Assembly (NCBI RefSeq): GCF_002896875.1
Contig: NZ_CP023278.1
Location: 1,116,001-1,180,000 of the forward strand
Length of the DNA: 64,000 bases
Reading direction: 5' to 3'
Source of the DNA: Nostoc sp. CENA543
GTDB taxonomy: Bacteria; Cyanobacteriota; Cyanobacteriia; Cyanobacteriales; Nostocaceae
This document shows, piece by piece, positions 1-7,682 of this stretch. The position numbers and the translations under genes are program-made. Each line of letters starts with the position of its first letter. Position 1 is the stretch's first letter. The notes under the pieces were generated by a model. That model had not been told where the DNA came from. It saw only the letters and a list, made by a program, of their open reading frames with translations, and did not search any database.

Positions 1-44
1 ATGATATCTTCAATCATCAAAATAAATGTCAGGAGCTTATTCAG

Positions 45-305
45 GTGTTAACTTCAACCTTACTCGCTGCTGCAACTGCACCATTGGAATGGAATCCCTC
101 AATCGGCATTATCATGATTGTTGCCAATATCATTGCCATTGCCTTTGGTAAATCCAGCATCAAATATCCCAGTTCAGAACCCGCTTTACCTTCTGCTAAT
201 CTCTTCGGTGGCTTCGGTTTACCTGCATTGTTAGCAACTACCGCATTTGGTCACATTTTAGGAGCAGGAACAATCTTAGGACTGCACTATCTAGGTAGAT
301 TCTAG
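45..305 (+). CDS. psaK: Photosystem I reaction centre subunit PsaK
   Basis: PsaK is a small two-helix subunit at the edge of photosystem I in the thylakoid membrane. The 86-residue product has two hydrophobic stretches, about residues 18-35 and 55-82, joined by a loop containing KYPSSEPALPSA, and ends HYLGRF, all typical of cyanobacterial PsaK. The chosen start is GTG with an AGGAG ribosome-binding site at 31-35. The frame stays open upstream to the window edge, so a more distal start cannot be excluded, but the product from this GTG already has the family's usual length. A strong terminator follows at 427-459, so the gene is probably monocistronic or last in its unit. Nostoc genomes often carry more than one psaK copy; I cannot tell which one this is. 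Confidence 0.95.
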   Translation: MLTSTLLAAATAPLEWNPSIGIIMIVANIIAIAFGKSSIKYPSSEPALPSANLFGGFGLPALLATTAFGHILGAGTILGLHYLGRF

Positions 306-426
306 TACAAAAACCCAGAAATAAACACTCCAACAGCAAAAGTTTTTTGCTCATTTCAGGTGGTATCTCTACTTACTCCATGCTGAACTAAATAATTTAG
401 TTATTGATTGTTGTGTCTGTATCTAT

Positions 427-459
427 GAACCAGAGAAAATATTCCCTGGTTCTTTTTTT
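427..459 (+). terminator. Rho-independent terminator of psaK
   Basis: GAACCAG at 427-433 pairs perfectly with CTGGTTC at 446-452 across a 12-nt loop, and seven T follow directly at 453-459. Confidence 0.8.
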
Positions 460-559
460 GGCAATTTATTTTTATTGATTTTTGAGTATTGATACTCTAG
501 ACGGCTTTGGAAACTCTCGCCATACGCCTTTAGAATTGATAGCTGATGACTGATATCAA

Positions 560-615
560 TTTTGGATTTTGGATTTTGGATTTTGGATTTTGGATTTTGG
601 ATTTTGGATTTTGGA
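560..615. repeat. Heptanucleotide tandem repeat (TTTTGGA) x8
   Basis: Eight perfect copies of TTTTGGA lie head to tail. The reverse-complement unit recurs at 24134-24170 and 25186-25248. This is a short tandemly repeated repetitive (STRR) sequence of the type known from heterocystous cyanobacteria. Confidence 0.95.
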
Positions 616-955
616 TTAAAAGCCTAGATTCTTAGCCTATTCCAGAATCTGGAAACAATACTACCTATCCCAATTCAGTATGATTCCTGTTCGATGAGAA
701 TCGGGTTTTGTGGTTCATACCCCGCAAGACAGAGGGCGGAATCAATCTCAAATACTCGCTGTGGTGCGTCTGCTACGCTAACGTCAATCTAAAATTGGTT
801 GACTAGAGAGCGATCGCTATGGTGTAGTTTGCTTCCTATAGGCTAGAGGAACTAAAATGATATCGCACGCAACATACTCTAAAAATTATACGACTCTAGT
901 GTTTGAAATTTAAGTAGATGTAAACGTAAATAAAGGGTATAAAAACGTTAAAATT

Positions 956-1993
956 ATGGAATTTCCTAATTCTTCCACAAATAATCATCCCTTAGTCACT
1001 GTAATTATTCCGACTTACGGTAGAGAAGAACCACTACGAGATAGCATTGCAGATGTTTTAAATCAAAATTACCCGAATTTTGAAGTTTTGGTAGTAGATC
1101 AATCACCCACGCATCAAGCAGACATACAAAGCTATCTAGAAGAACTAGCCGCGAAAGACAAAATTAAATGGTTTCGCTTGAATTGGGCGAGTTTACCAGG
1201 GGCGCGAAATTATGGTGTGAGAAGGTCTGCGGGTGAAATTATTATTTTCATTGATGATGATGTCAAATTAACGCCTGACTATATCTCAAATCATGTCAAA
1301 AATTATCTGCAAAACCCAGAGATAGGGGCGGTAGCTGGACGGGTGTTTGACAGAATGAAATTAGGTGAGTCTAAGGGAGAGTTTGAGATTGAATATTTAC
1401 CCCCAGAAGCAATGAACCCTGGGATTGCTTGGTATCATATCGATTTAGTACATACCATTAAGCCCCAACAAGTGTTAAGTGCGCGGGGTTGTAATATGTC
1501 TTTCCGTCGGGAAATTTTCACTAAGTATGGACTGCGGTTTGATGAGAGATTTCGCGGTAGTGCTGTCCGGGAAGAATCCGACTTTTGTCTGAGGTTCCGC
1601 AAGACAGGATATAAAATTTGGTATGACCCAGAGGCTTGTTTAGTCCATTTAGGAGAAGAAACTGGGGGGTGTCATGATATTAGTATGCGATCGCTCAAAT
1701 ATCAATTCACTTTCTACCACAATCATTTCCTGATGGCGATGAAAAACCTCACCGCTAGCCAAGCTTTACGTCTATACGCCAGGTTATTTGATTGTCACGT
1801 CCTTGGTCGTCCTCCCTGTCATAAAAGTGGTTCACCAATTAAAGTTTTGACCCGTGGTATTTTCTATATCTTGGGTTTTTTCAATGCTTTAGGGAGTCTT
1901 ATCCGATCTCTGTGGGATGATGGACAAATTTATAGTCGTCTTGATCAAGAATCAATAACTAAGAGTTCAGAGTCATTAGTCATTAGTCATTAG
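956..1993 (+). CDS. Family 2 glycosyltransferase, exopolysaccharide synthesis
   Basis: A GT-A-fold inverting glycosyltransferase that likely adds a sugar from a nucleotide-sugar donor to an extracellular polysaccharide precursor at the cytoplasmic membrane. The N-terminus has the family signature VTVIIPTYGREEPLRDSI (about 14-31). The metal/nucleotide-binding acidic cluster is IDDDV at 99-103, and an acceptor-side region with ARGCNMSFRREIF lies near 176-188. A hydrophobic stretch near 300-315 may contact the membrane. Two GT4 genes follow in the same direction, with a 336-bp repeat-rich gap before the first. The trio resembles the hormogonium polysaccharide glycosyltransferases named HpsN, HpsO and HpsP in filamentous cyanobacteria, but I infer this from memory of the family only. 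The last codons and stop (LVISH-stop) come from a TCATTAG heptamer array. Confidence 0.85.
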   Translation: MEFPNSSTNNHPLVTVIIPTYGREEPLRDSIADVLNQNYPNFEVLVVDQSPTHQADIQSYLEELAAKDKIKWFRLNWASLPGARNYGVRRSAGEIIIFIDDDVKLTPDYISNHVKNYLQNPEIGAVAGRVFDRMKLGESKGEFEIEYLPPEAMNPGIAWYHIDLVHTIKPQQVLSARGCNMSFRREIFTKYGLRFDERFRGSAVREESDFCLRFRKTGYKIWYDPEACLVHLGEETGGCHDISMRSLKYQFTFYHNHFLMAMKNLTASQALRLYARLFDCHVLGRPPCHKSGSPIKVLTRGIFYILGFFNALGSLIRSLWDDGQIYSRLDQESITKSSESLVISH

Positions 1994-2000
1994 TCATTAG
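1971..2000. repeat. Heptanucleotide repeat (AGTCATT) x4 overlapping a gene end
   Basis: Four AGTCATT units run from 1971 to 1998. They encode the C-terminal residues VISH of the upstream glycosyltransferase and supply its TAG stop at 1991-1993. Confidence 0.9.
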
Positions 2001-2090
2001 TGAAAACTAAGTAAGTCGGTGCGAAAAAACAAAACTACATTAAGCAATGTAAAAATTGAGAAATTCGTTTTGTAGTAAGGACTTTATACC

Positions 2091-2122
2091 AATTCACAAT
2101 TCGCAATTCGCAATTCGCAATT
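2091..2122. repeat. Heptanucleotide repeat (AATTCGC)
   Basis: One AATTCAC unit is followed by three AATTCGC units and a partial unit. A related array lies at 27003-27024 after the amylase gene. Confidence 0.9.
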
Positions 2123-2189
2123 AAAAAACTTAGATGTAGCAAGGATTTTAGGGTTTACATCTGTATCAGATTTTTCGTGAAATGGTATT

Positions 2190-2273
2190 AGTCCTTATTT
2201 GTTCCCTGCGGGACGCTGCGCGAACGCGGAGTGTCTCTAAGAGAGGACTGAAGTCCTCACTACCAACCTTTAA
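2190..2273. repeat. Dispersed imperfect palindrome (copy 1)
   Basis: The segment matches 11247-11310: both contain GTCCTT, a GAACGCGGAG or GTTCGCGGAG block, a GTCTC..AGAGAG block, then CTCACTAC followed by A or C and AACCTTTAAT. The ends can fold back on each other. It carries no coding capacity and looks like a small non-autonomous mobile repeat. Confidence 0.65.
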
Positions 2274-2329
2274 TTATTTCCACCGTTCTACTTAATTAAG
2301 TATTGACAGCTAAATAGTAGTAAATATTT

Positions 2330-3505
2330 ATGAGAATCTTAGTTGCAAGTCATACGTATATTGTAGACCTCAACTGTGAAAAGTTGCGTGCGTTATCTCA
2401 GTTAGAACCAGGAATTGAAGTAATAGTTGTAGTTCCTAAAGTTTGGAAACCTGGCGGTGTACAAAATAAAGTTATTGAAACTGAGTATCGGGATGAAGGG
2501 ACATTTAAAATAGTTCCAGTTACTAACTTTAGTCAAAATCATCAAGGGTTACTGACATTTGGTGCTGATTTAATCTCCTTGTTGCGACAATTTCGCCCCC
2601 AAATCATTCAAGTGGAACAGGGTTCTAGGAGTCTAGCTTATACTCAGATGATTGTCCTAAATCAGTTATTAGGACTAAAAGCGAAAAATATCTTTTTCAC
2701 TTGGTGGAATTTACCTTACGAATTAAAACCACCAATAGCTTTACTAGAAAAATATAACCTCAATCATAGTCACGGTATTATTTCCGGTAATCAGGATGGG
2801 GCGGAAATTTTACGACAAAGAGGTTATCAAGGTGCAATTAAAGTCATGCCACAATTAGGTGTAGATGAAACACTATTTACACCCAAATCACAACCAGAAT
2901 TAGCCGCTAAATTAGGTATTGCAGCAAATGATTTTGTTGTGGGATTTGTGGGGAGATTTGTACCTGAAAAGGGTTTATTAACACTTTTGCGGTCTTTAGT
3001 GATACTAAAAGATAAAAATTGGAAATTATTATTATTAGGACGCGGTGTTTTAAAAGAAGAACTAGTGCAATTAGCAACCGAAAATCATCTACAAGATAGA
3101 GTAATTTTTGTAGAAAGTGTACCTCATGATGAAGTTGCTAATTATATTAATTTGATGAATACCTTAGTTCTACCATCAGAGACTACCTATCAATTTAAAA
3201 CCCTGACTTCTGTTGGGTGGAAAGAACAATTTGGTCACGTAATCATTGAGGCTATGGCGTGTAGAGTTCCTGTAGTTGGTTCTGACTCAGGCGAAATACC
3301 TCATGTAATTGGTGAGGCTGGTATGGTATTTCCTGAAGGGAAAGCGGAAGCTTTAGCAGACTGTTTATTACAACTAATAGAAAAACCGGATTTAGCGCAT
3401 AAATTAGCTGAATTGGGATATCAAAAAGCAATGACTCAATACACAAATAAGGCTTTAGCCAAGCAGCAGTTTGAGTTTTATCAGGAATTAGTCATTAGTC
3501 ATTAG
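2330..3505 (+). CDS. Family 4 glycosyltransferase (GT-B fold)
   Basis: A retaining GT-B glycosyltransferase, probably cytosolic and membrane-associated, acting on the same polysaccharide as its neighbours. The N-terminal acceptor domain covers about 1-185 and the C-terminal donor domain begins with VGFVGRFVPEKG (203-214). The GT4 E-x7-E nucleotide-sugar motif is E299...E307 in EQFGHVIIEAMA, followed by VPVVGSDSGEIPHVIG. The 391-residue length is normal. The ATG start at 2330 has only AT-rich sequence upstream and no strong ribosome-binding site. The C-terminus is ELVISH-stop, the same pentapeptide LVISH as the preceding gene, because both stops sit in a TCATTAG repeat. It may correspond to HpsO of hormogonium polysaccharide loci (inference). 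Confidence 0.88.
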   Translation: MRILVASHTYIVDLNCEKLRALSQLEPGIEVIVVVPKVWKPGGVQNKVIETEYRDEGTFKIVPVTNFSQNHQGLLTFGADLISLLRQFRPQIIQVEQGSRSLAYTQMIVLNQLLGLKAKNIFFTWWNLPYELKPPIALLEKYNLNHSHGIISGNQDGAEILRQRGYQGAIKVMPQLGVDETLFTPKSQPELAAKLGIAANDFVVGFVGRFVPEKGLLTLLRSLVILKDKNWKLLLLGRGVLKEELVQLATENHLQDRVIFVESVPHDEVANYINLMNTLVLPSETTYQFKTLTSVGWKEQFGHVIIEAMACRVPVVGSDSGEIPHVIGEAGMVFPEGKAEALADCLLQLIEKPDLAHKLAELGYQKAMTQYTNKALAKQQFEFYQELVISH

Positions 3506-3517
3506 TCATTAGTCATT
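3490..3517. repeat. Heptanucleotide repeat (AGTCATT) x4 overlapping a gene end
   Basis: Four perfect units; the TAG stop of the upstream GT4 gene at 3503-3505 lies inside the array. A 39-bp dispersed repeat begins 4 bp after it. Confidence 0.9.
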
Positions 3518-3520
3518 AGT

Positions 3521-3559
3521 CAGCACGGGCTAAACGCCCCGCTTCCGCTAACAGCACTC
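3521..3559 (+). repeat. 39-bp dispersed repeat, copy A
   Basis: Begins CAGCACGGGCTAAACGCC and ends CCGCTAACAGCACTC. Five further copies occur in the window at 10417-10454, 27123-27161, 29450-29488, 39028-39066 and 54918-54956, in both orientations and all outside recognised genes. Confidence 0.9.
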
Positions 3560-3581
3560 ATTACTTCTCCCTTTTTTAAAA

Positions 3582-4766
3582 ATGAAAATTTTACAAATTG
3601 TTCCCTCTATTTCTTTGGTTTATGGTGGCCCTAGTCAAATGGTTTTGGGATTAGCACCTGCTTTAGCTAAGGAAGGTGCGAAAGTTACGGTAATAACTAC
3701 AGATAGTAATGGTGATACTGGTCAAAAACCTCTGGATGTACCTTTAAATGTTCCCATTTCACAGGATGGTTATGAAATTATCTATTTTCGCTGTGCGCCA
3801 TTTCGTCGTTATAAATTTTCTCTAGATTTACTCAAATGGCTGAAAAATCATGCTAAGGAATTTGATATAGCGCATATTCACGCTTTATTTTCGCCTGTAA
3901 GTAGTGCGGCGGCGTTGGTATGTCGTCAGGAAAATTTACCTTATATTTTACGTCCTTTAGGTACACTTGATCCGGCTGATTTATTAAAGAAAAAACAATT
4001 AAAAAAGCTATATGTAGAAATTATTGAAAGGCGTAATTTAGCTAATGCTGCTGCGATTCATTTTACTAGTGAGCAAGAAGCGAAAGTATCAGCAAGATTT
4101 GGTGTTAATACAAAAGATTTAGTAATTCCTTTGGGAGTGATTCCGCCTCAACTTTCCTCTGAGAATGGTAAAACGTTCATCAGTAGAGAATGGGGAATAC
4201 AAGATAATATTCCTTGGGTGCTATTTATGTCACGACTTGACCCGAAAAAAGGGCTAAATCTGCTGATTCCAGCTTTGGAGAAGCTACTAGAGTTGGGAAA
4301 AAATTTTCATTTCATTTTGTCTGGTGCAAGTCCCCAAGACCCAGATTATGAACAAAAAATTAAAGACCAAATCGCTAATTCGCCTTTAAAATCCCACACT
4401 ACAATTACAGGTTTTGTGACTGGTGAATTAAAAACCAGGTTATTACAGGCGGCTGATTTATTTGTTCTACCTTCTTACTACGAAAACTTTGGTATTGCTG
4501 TTGCTGAGGCAATGGTAGCAGGAAAACCCGTGGTAATTTCTGACCAAGTACATATTTGGGAACAGGTGCGAGATAGTGAATCTGGTTGGGTGGGAACAAC
4601 AGATGTAGAATCTTTGGTGGAGTTACTACAAACAGCTTTGCAAAATCCCCAAGAATGTCAGCGTCGGGGTGTGAATGCGAGAAATTATGCTTTAGAAAAT
4701 TTTAGCTGGGATGCGATCGCACGCCAAATGATTCAAGCTTATAATCAATTGACTCTGAAAATTTAG
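3582..4766 (+). CDS. Family 4 glycosyltransferase, HpsP-like
   Basis: A 394-residue GT-B glycosyltransferase for cell-surface polysaccharide. The N-terminus MKILQIVPSISLVYGGPSQM carries the glycine-rich acceptor-domain loop, and the region IAHIHALFSPVSSAAA lies near 97-112. The donor domain starts at VLFMSRLDPKKGLNLL (about 213-228). The E-x7-E motif is in ENFGIAVAEAM (about 302-312). From memory, the N-terminal half closely resembles proteins called HpsP (hormogonium polysaccharide glycosyltransferase), but that assignment needs a search. It follows the previous GT4 gene after a 76-bp gap filled by repeats. Its TAG stop overlaps the TAA stop of the convergent gene on the other strand at 4763-4766. 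Confidence 0.88.
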   Translation: MKILQIVPSISLVYGGPSQMVLGLAPALAKEGAKVTVITTDSNGDTGQKPLDVPLNVPISQDGYEIIYFRCAPFRRYKFSLDLLKWLKNHAKEFDIAHIHALFSPVSSAAALVCRQENLPYILRPLGTLDPADLLKKKQLKKLYVEIIERRNLANAAAIHFTSEQEAKVSARFGVNTKDLVIPLGVIPPQLSSENGKTFISREWGIQDNIPWVLFMSRLDPKKGLNLLIPALEKLLELGKNFHFILSGASPQDPDYEQKIKDQIANSPLKSHTTITGFVTGELKTRLLQAADLFVLPSYYENFGIAVAEAMVAGKPVVISDQVHIWEQVRDSESGWVGTTDVESLVELLQTALQNPQECQRRGVNARNYALENFSWDAIARQMIQAYNQLTLKI

Positions 4767-5113
4767 TCATGGAATGTTTGGCGTTCTGTTTTGATCACTT
4801 TTCCTTCTGCATCAAAGTGTATTGTAAAGTCAAACCACGCAAAATCACCAAATGGTGCTGCACCATCTTCACCATAACGCCAAGAAAGTCCATCATCTGA
4901 TGAATACCTCGGTGCTGGTAAAATTTTTGATACTTCAGCTTTGGTCATTCCTGGTTTAATACTGTCGAACTTTTGCAATGTAAAACCTGGAGGTAATTTA
5001 GTATCAATTAAAGGATTGAAGATAAATACACTTTCTGTAAAACATTGTAAGTATATCCCTATAGGTAAAACGAAGATTACAAAAAATACTATTAATCCTT
5101 TAGTTAATTCCAT
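4763..5113 (-). CDS. Membrane-anchored SmpA/BamE-like small protein
   Basis: The 116-residue product has one N-terminal hydrophobic helix (about 4-24) with a Cys at 24 that is not in a standard lipobox, then a small globular domain. The segment DSIKPGMTKAEVSKILPAP followed by SWRYG matches the layout of the SmpA/OmlA (BamE) fold: a turn, GMTxxEV helix and then a strand with W-x-Y. BamE-like domains assist envelope protein assembly in other bacteria; the role here is unknown. It is the last gene of a leftward operon and starts 3 bp after the upstream solute-binding gene ends. Its stop codon interlocks with that of the convergent glycosyltransferase, so the two transcripts must overlap or terminate within coding sequence. 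Confidence 0.7.
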   Translation of the reverse strand: MELTKGLIVFFVIFVLPIGIYLQCFTESVFIFNPLIDTKLPPGFTLQKFDSIKPGMTKAEVSKILPAPRYSSDDGLSWRYGEDGAAPFGDFAWFDFTIHFDAEGKVIKTERQTFHD

Positions 5114-5116
5114 TTT

Positions 5117-6238
5117 TTAATTCGCCCTTTCCCATTGACGTTGAATTTCTGTAATGGTTTTACTATCTGGTGGTGGCAGAATTTTCACACTCGGCTTTAC
5201 CTCTACACCAGGAATATTTTTATTCCACGGACTATTCGGTACAGTTTTTAAATCAACGTTATTATTCACCGGACGAAAACCATACTGAACAAATACTGCT
5301 TGTTGTTCTGGTTGGGTAAGAAAGTCTAAAAATCGTTTGGCGGCTTTTGCTGTACCTGCGTCTACGTCTCGCCGGACAATTGCGGCGGTGGCGGTAGTTT
5401 CAATTGATGGGTCTAAATAATAAACTTGGTATGGTCTACCTTTACTGGCTGCTGATTGTTGCCAACGATATAAAGCTACACTTTCATATACAGTAGCGAC
5501 ATCAGCATCATTAGCACCTCTCACAATAAATTCTTGTAGGAGAATATCTGTAGAACGAGGTGGTTGATAAACTGATTTTTTGATTAAACTAAATAGTTCT
5601 TGGACAGAGGAATTATTAAAACTATCAGCGTTAATAGCACCACCTAATTTTGATTGTGTCCACAAGTTTAAAGTCAACTGACCGCTACTAGACCGCGTGG
5701 GGTCTGTGGTGACAAAATCAAAACTACCCCAGTTAATTGCACCGCCAACTTTTCCCCAATTACCAGCTTGCATTGCTTGTTCCAGTTTTGACCATTGAAA
5801 GCGTCCATTGGGAAAAAGAACTTTACCGCGTTCCGGCCAAGCGATACCCACTAATAGAGTTTTAGCTAATGGTTGAGGAGTTTCATAAAATGGTTCGGTT
5901 TGGGTGGTAGTGCGGAGGCGATCGCCCAATTCTGTTAAAATTTCTCCATTGGCTGGAATTAACACCGCAGGTTTAAAATCGTTTTTCTGGTCAACATAAT
6001 TGTTAACCATATCTTGTGAACCCTGAAACTTGAGTTCTAACTTGATATTGGGGTTTTCTTGCTCAAATTTAGCTTCTAGTTGTTGCAGTGGTTCTTGTAA
6101 TTCTGTCCCGCTAACAATGACCACTGTTTGCTGTAAACCAGGAATTGGGGCGTAAGTTAAACCTAATGCAGCTACGATAATCGTAATAGAGGTAAAAACT
6201 TGTTTTCTGCGCTTGAATTGAGATTTTTTGCTTTTCAT
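5117..6238 (-). CDS. Extracytoplasmic solute-binding-type protein without transporter genes
   Basis: A 373-residue protein with an N-terminal hydrophobic anchor or uncleaved signal (about 15-30) preceded by a very basic segment (KSKKSQFKRRKQ). The mature part has features of the bacterial extracellular solute-binding fold: VVIVSGTELQEPLQQLEAKF at the start, TDPTRSSSGQLTLNL as a ligand-loop-like segment and the C-terminal AAKRFLDFLTQPEQQAVFVQYGFRPV hinge region. The substrate is unknown. No permease or ATPase gene is nearby; instead it lies in an operon with a VWA-fused solute-binding lipoprotein of similar fold. It starts 1 bp after the preceding gene ends, so translational coupling is likely. 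Confidence 0.8.
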   Translation of the reverse strand: MKSKKSQFKRRKQVFTSITIIVAALGLTYAPIPGLQQTVVIVSGTELQEPLQQLEAKFEQENPNIKLELKFQGSQDMVNNYVDQKNDFKPAVLIPANGEILTELGDRLRTTTQTEPFYETPQPLAKTLLVGIAWPERGKVLFPNGRFQWSKLEQAMQAGNWGKVGGAINWGSFDFVTTDPTRSSSGQLTLNLWTQSKLGGAINADSFNNSSVQELFSLIKKSVYQPPRSTDILLQEFIVRGANDADVATVYESVALYRWQQSAASKGRPYQVYYLDPSIETTATAAIVRRDVDAGTAKAAKRFLDFLTQPEQQAVFVQYGFRPVNNNVDLKTVPNSPWNKNIPGVEVKPSVKILPPPDSKTITEIQRQWERAN

Positions 6239-6239
6239 A

Positions 6240-6794
6240 TTATTTTGTTTTACTGAAGAAGTAACTAGCGGTAACTAGTGTCACCACAAATATAATCAGA
6301 GTAACTAAGGAGAATAAAGCTATCGAAAAGATAATAATAATGTTGAGACCTACTAAGGTTGTCAGAAAATCTAAAGCACTCAAATAAGTATCTTTAACTG
6401 TAATTTCTAAGGATGCTTGACCATTATTGCTTAGTAGGGTTTCCAGACGTTCTTTATCTGCTAATGCCGTGTTTAAATTACTCCCGTAAAAATATAGTTC
6501 TTCTCCTTGATTATTGGTTTGGAGATAAATATAAGTCCCCGCAGGTAAATCTTCTTTAAAGACATACTCTTCTATCTCCACACCCGTTAATCTAAATGAT
6601 GTAGGCGTATTTGACCACAAACCATATAAATGGCTAACCTGCTGCTGACATTTGACATAATTAGGTTCAATTCGTTGACATTTTAAGTTAACTGATTTAC
6701 CCAGCGTCAATACCAACATAGGAATGACTATCAACAACTCTGTAACGATGACAGCAAAGGTAAATTTTTTGAGAGGGCTGATTTTCTTCTTCAT
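6240..6794 (-). CDS. Two-to-three-TM protein with C-x(n)-CQ...GLW domain (paralogue of 42273-42782)
   Basis: I do not recognise a named family. The 184-residue product has an N-terminal TM helix (about 10-31), an extracytoplasmic-looking domain of about 100 residues and a hydrophobic C-terminal third (about 140-178). The domain starts LKCQRIEPNYVKCQQQ, then GLW and FRLTGVEIEE. The same pattern (INCQKIKQEYVSCQ, then GLW, then FQLLGSDIET) occurs in the 169-residue protein at 42273-42782, so the two are paralogues. The paired Cys residues could form a disulfide outside the cytoplasm. It is the middle gene of the leftward operon and is followed after 1 bp by the solute-binding gene. Confidence 0.7.
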   Translation of the reverse strand: MKKKISPLKKFTFAVIVTELLIVIPMLVLTLGKSVNLKCQRIEPNYVKCQQQVSHLYGLWSNTPTSFRLTGVEIEEYVFKEDLPAGTYIYLQTNNQGEELYFYGSNLNTALADKERLETLLSNNGQASLEITVKDTYLSALDFLTTLVGLNIIIIFSIALFSLVTLIIFVVTLVTASYFFSKTK

Positions 6795-6878
6795 GTATAT
6801 TCTGAATGAAGGTGAAGAATCCCATGTTTATCAATACAAATGAATTTTGCGTTTAGAAAATTGAGTTTTTGATTTTCA

Positions 6879-6903
6879 GGGCTAAAGCCCTTACTACAAA
6901 CTG
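6879..6903 (-). repeat. Dispersed palindrome-derived element (short copy)
   Basis: Contains the perfect palindrome GGGCTAAAGCCC followed by TTACTACAAACTG. The reverse complement resembles the GTAGTAAGGACTTTAG end of the element at 11233, and the segment at 34501-34524 is a near match. It sits in the 116-bp gap between two operon genes. Confidence 0.6.
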
Positions 6904-6910
6904 AATATAA

Positions 6911-7636
6911 TTATTGTCTTACTACTAAATCCAGATTTTCTGTCAGGCTATTGAGTTCATCAGCAATTAATTGCAAACCATTAATTTGCTCAGAATCAGT
7001 TAAATCAGATGTACGTAATCTTGTTTGCAGCTTTTGCAATACACCAGCAAAATCTTGAATTAAAGTCGCAATATTGATGACTCTGGCTAGGCGACTATCT
7101 TCACCTTCTTGTGCTAGCTGTATGTTACGTTTTAGACTCTCTGCTAATTGATTAAGATGTCGTTTAGCCACACCAGAACTATTTGGTAATTTGGTTTTTA
7201 CTTCTGTAAGTTGCTGTTGTAAAGCTTCGATAGAAAGGAGTGAATTTGTGTGATGTAGACTAACTCCTAATTTATCAAGTTTACCAGGAAGTTCGGCGGC
7301 GCGATCGCAACTCATTAAAACCGTTGTCAATAGTTCCACCTGAAAAGTGTCAGTTAATAATTTCTGCACCTCTAACCGCATAGCATTAGCTTGATTAGCT
7401 AATGACAAAGCCGACGATTTAACTGTTAATATTTCCCGTTCCAAAGCTGGGTTATCTAACTCTAATACCTCACCTTCACGAGACTTGAAAAAACTAGCAC
7501 CAGCCACCGCCACACCAGTCGCCACAGGTATCATTACCAAACTAGACAAATTACCCAACCGCACCCCAACAACTAGAGTCAAGCCACCAACCAAAACAGC
7601 TACCGGATAATACAACGGATTCACTAACTTCACCAT
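6911..7636 (-). CDS. Membrane-anchored coiled-coil protein
   Basis: Unrecognised 241-residue protein. Two closely spaced hydrophobic segments near the N-terminus (about 10-27 and 30-48) form a membrane hairpin. The rest, from about 60 to 240, is largely helical and rich in Leu, Gln, Glu and Lys with heptad-like spacing (for example EALQQQLTEVKTKL and LARVINIATLIQDFAGVLQKLQTRL), suggesting a cytoplasmic coiled coil or helical bundle. It lies 46 bp downstream of the SBP-VWA lipoprotein gene and 116 bp upstream of the two-TM protein gene, all in one direction. A scaffold or signalling role for the envelope operon is an inference from context only. Confidence 0.65.
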   Translation of the reverse strand: MVKLVNPLYYPVAVLVGGLTLVVGVRLGNLSSLVMIPVATGVAVAGASFFKSREGEVLELDNPALEREILTVKSSALSLANQANAMRLEVQKLLTDTFQVELLTTVLMSCDRAAELPGKLDKLGVSLHHTNSLLSIEALQQQLTEVKTKLPNSSGVAKRHLNQLAESLKRNIQLAQEGEDSRLARVINIATLIQDFAGVLQKLQTRLRTSDLTDSEQINGLQLIADELNSLTENLDLVVRQ

Positions 7637-7682
7637 AAAAAACTCCGCGCCCCTTTGCGTTTTCCTCAGCGTAACTCTGCGT

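Larger units (their letters stand above)
306..955. other. Intergenic region between psaK and the glycosyltransferase cluster
   Basis: This 650-bp stretch holds the psaK terminator, an eight-unit heptamer repeat at 560-615, and around 765-785 a fragment resembling the small dispersed repeats seen elsewhere in the window (GCGTCTGCTACGCTAACG). I found no convincing reading frame or RNA gene. Confidence 0.6.
1994..2329. other. Repeat-rich intergenic region
   Basis: The 336 bp between the first two glycosyltransferases contain the end of a TCATTAG array, an AATTCGC array at 2091-2122, an isolated GTAGTAAGGACTTTAT half-element at 2072-2087 and a dispersed imperfect palindrome at 2190-2273. No gene is seen. 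Confidence 0.7.

Noticed and set aside
363-376. GTA-N8-TAC between psaK and its terminator
   Set aside because: Located in the transcribed 3' region with no gene suitably downstream; chance match.
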